DNA from: Verrucomicrobiales bacterium
GTDB lineage: Bacteria; Verrucomicrobiota; Verrucomicrobiia; Verrucomicrobiales; DEV007
Reading direction: 5' to 3'
Length of the DNA stretch: 6,436 nt
Assembly (NCBI GenBank): GCA_017991025.1
Contig: JAGNMT010000218.1
Coordinates: 1 to 6,436 of the forward strand
Within the stretch, counting starts at the first letter, position 1. The number at the start of each line of letters is the position of its first letter. The notes below the pieces were generated by a model. The model saw only the letters and a program-made list of their open reading frames with translations, was not told the DNA's origin and searched no databases. Made by a program: the position numbers and the translations under genes. Positions 5,507 through 6,436 of this stretch are shown piece after piece.

Positions 5507-6343
5507 GTGATGATGATCCACTTTGAACAAATCATGTGTCTCACCGATTCCCATTTCCCCATGGATACTCACTCGATTCCTTCATTCCTTGGCCGTATTT
5601 TTCTCGTCGCATTCTTGGCCGGCTGCCCGCTTGCCTGTTGGGCCGATTCTTCTGGAACGGGATTTTTCGTTTCGGCGGACGGATATCTTGTGACGAATCA
5701 TCACGTCATCGAGGAAGGGAAGAAGTTTTTTGTGAAGCAGGGTCAAGTGACGCGTGAGGCGAAGCTGGTCGTCGTCGATGCGGAAAATGACTTGGCCATT
5801 TTAAAAGTAGCATCCGAGGCAACTCCGTTTCCCTTCCTGGCGGTTCAGGGGAAACTGGATCCCACTCCTGGATCAGATGCCTTCACGATTGGGTTTCCTG
5901 ATCCTGAAGATTTAGGGCTTACCCCGAAGACCACGAAGGGAAGTATTACGGCCTTGGCAGGATTCCAGGATGATCCACGTCACTATCAGACCAGCGTTCA
6001 GATTCAACCGGGCAACTCCGGAGGACCCTTGATTGATGAATCTGGCCACGTTGTCGGGGTTACGACCTTGACGATCAATGCGCTGAAGCAAGCGGAGCGG
6101 AAGGGGTATCTCCCCCAGAATATCAACTACGCGGTGAAGTCGTCCTACCTTCTGGAACTGTTCAAAAAGGTTCCCGGTACGCTGCTCGGAGCAAAGCTCA
6201 GCGGACTCCAACCGCGTCACTTTCGAGACTTGCAAAAAGAAGCGGAAGCGGCCGTGATGGTGGTCTACTCGATTACCAATCCTGCTCCGGCAGCGCCAGC
6301 TCCGAAGGGGCTTCAATCACCAAAGCAGCTTTTTCAGCAGTAG
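5507..6343 (+). CDS. S1C-family (DegP/HtrA-like) trypsin-like serine protease, exported, no PDZ domain
   Basis: This is an exported peptidase, probably in the periplasm or attached to a membrane. The chymotrypsin-fold triad is clear. Numbered from GTG 5507, His66 is in VTNHHVI, Asp95 in ENDLAILKV, and Ser171 in IQPGNSGGPL. TIGFPDPE and NYAVKSSYL are also typical of HtrA-like proteins. After the protease domain comes a short tail rich in Ala and Pro (about 259-278) and no PDZ domain, unlike DegP. GTG 5507, ATG 5510 and ATG 5513 are possible starts, but ATG 5561 (residue 19) gives a normal export signal: MDTHSIPSFLGR, hydrophobic IFLVAFLAG, then Cys40. LAGC is a good lipobox; alternatively signal peptidase I could cut after ACWA. 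I prefer 5561. The GC content is lower than in jetC and jetD and the C-skew is gone, so this gene probably has a different history and is not part of Wadjet. Confidence 0.88.
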   Translation: MMMIHFEQIMCLTDSHFPMDTHSIPSFLGRIFLVAFLAGCPLACWADSSGTGFFVSADGYLVTNHHVIEEGKKFFVKQGQVTREAKLVVVDAENDLAILKVASEATPFPFLAVQGKLDPTPGSDAFTIGFPDPEDLGLTPKTTKGSITALAGFQDDPRHYQTSVQIQPGNSGGPLIDESGHVVGVTTLTINALKQAERKGYLPQNINYAVKSSYLLELFKKVPGTLLGAKLSGLQPRHFRDLQKEAEAAVMVVYSITNPAPAAPAPKGLQSPKQLFQQ

Positions 6344-6354
6344 AGATACTACGG

Positions 6355-6361
6355 AAAGGAG
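6355..6361 (+). promoter_or_regulatory. Strong Shine-Dalgarno (AAAGGAG) before a possible next gene
   Basis: AAAGGAG sits 6 nt upstream of a TTG at 6368, an ideal spacing, and 12 nt after the protease stop. It is the best ribosome binding site in the window and suggests that another gene follows in the same transcript. Confidence 0.45.
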
Positions 6362-6367
6362 TTTCTC

Positions 6368-6436
6368 TTGTCGTTGTTCTGCAAAAGTAACGATTCCGTT
6401 TCCACGATCATGGGGCGTCTTCGGTGTCTTCCTCTC
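6368..6436 (+). CDS. Possible start of a downstream gene, cut by the window edge
   Basis: From TTG 6368 the frame stays open for 23 codons to the edge and reads MSLFCKSNDSVSTIMGRLRCLPL if TTG is the start. The Shine-Dalgarno at 6355-6361 supports it. An in-frame ATG at 6410 gives MGRLRCLPL, which could begin a signal peptide. Too little is present to suggest a function; it may form a unit with the protease 24 nt upstream. Confidence 0.3.
   Translation, partial: MSLFCKSNDSVSTIMGRLRCLPL

Noticed and set aside
5501..5560. A sigma-70 promoter before the protease
   Set aside because: TTGAAC (5523) and TTTTGA (5495) resemble -35 boxes, but no acceptable -10 box lies at the right distance.
1..6436. 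CRISPR array, tRNA, rRNA or insertion-sequence ends
   Set aside because: No regularly spaced repeats, no tRNA-like cloverleaf, and no transposase or terminal inverted repeats were seen around the inserted debris.

Overview
This window is most of a Wadjet (JetABCD) anti-plasmid defence operon, followed by an unrelated secreted or lipid-anchored trypsin-like protease. All convincing genes are on the + strand. The organism cannot be named from the sequence. The DNA is GC-rich and C-skewed in the defence part, and several starts lack a Shine-Dalgarno sequence. This suggests a GC-rich Gram-negative environmental bacterium, perhaps Verrucomicrobiota or a relative, but that is a low-confidence inference.

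Layout: (1) bases 2-91 are the last codons of a gene that overlaps jetC by 8 nt. By position and by its C-terminal sequence this is probably jetB. (2) Bases 84-3653 encode JetC, the SMC/MukB-like ATPase, with Walker A, hinge, long coiled coils, ABC signature and Walker B all present. Its last ~76 residues are not JetC-like; they read as a Phd/YefM-type antitoxin fused in frame. (3) Bases 3659-3842 hold the broken remains of the matching PIN-domain (VapC-like) toxin. Both ends are recognisable, but the middle is deleted and the reading frame is shifted. (4) Bases 3869-4192 are a 107-residue stub resembling the N-terminus of an Eco57I-like (type IIG) restriction-modification enzyme, with a 15-bp tandem duplication inside. 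(5) Bases 4219-5421 encode JetD, the TOPRIM-containing nuclease subunit, complete and with its acidic residues present. (6) Bases 5422-5506 are intergenic and contain a GC-rich hairpin. (7) Bases 5507-6343 encode an S1C (DegP/HtrA-like) serine protease without PDZ domain, of visibly lower GC. (8) From 6368 a further gene may start behind a good Shine-Dalgarno sequence and run off the window.

How the genes work together: in known Wadjet systems JetA, JetB and JetC form an SMC-like loop extruder that senses small circular DNA, and JetD cleaves it. Here jetC and jetD, normally adjacent, are separated by about 565 bp of debris from two other defence-type modules: a toxin-antitoxin pair and a restriction-modification gene. 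The antitoxin survives as a tail on JetC, and an internal GGAGG-ATG could also express it alone, while the toxin is destroyed. The JetC-antitoxin fusion is the most unusual element of the window.
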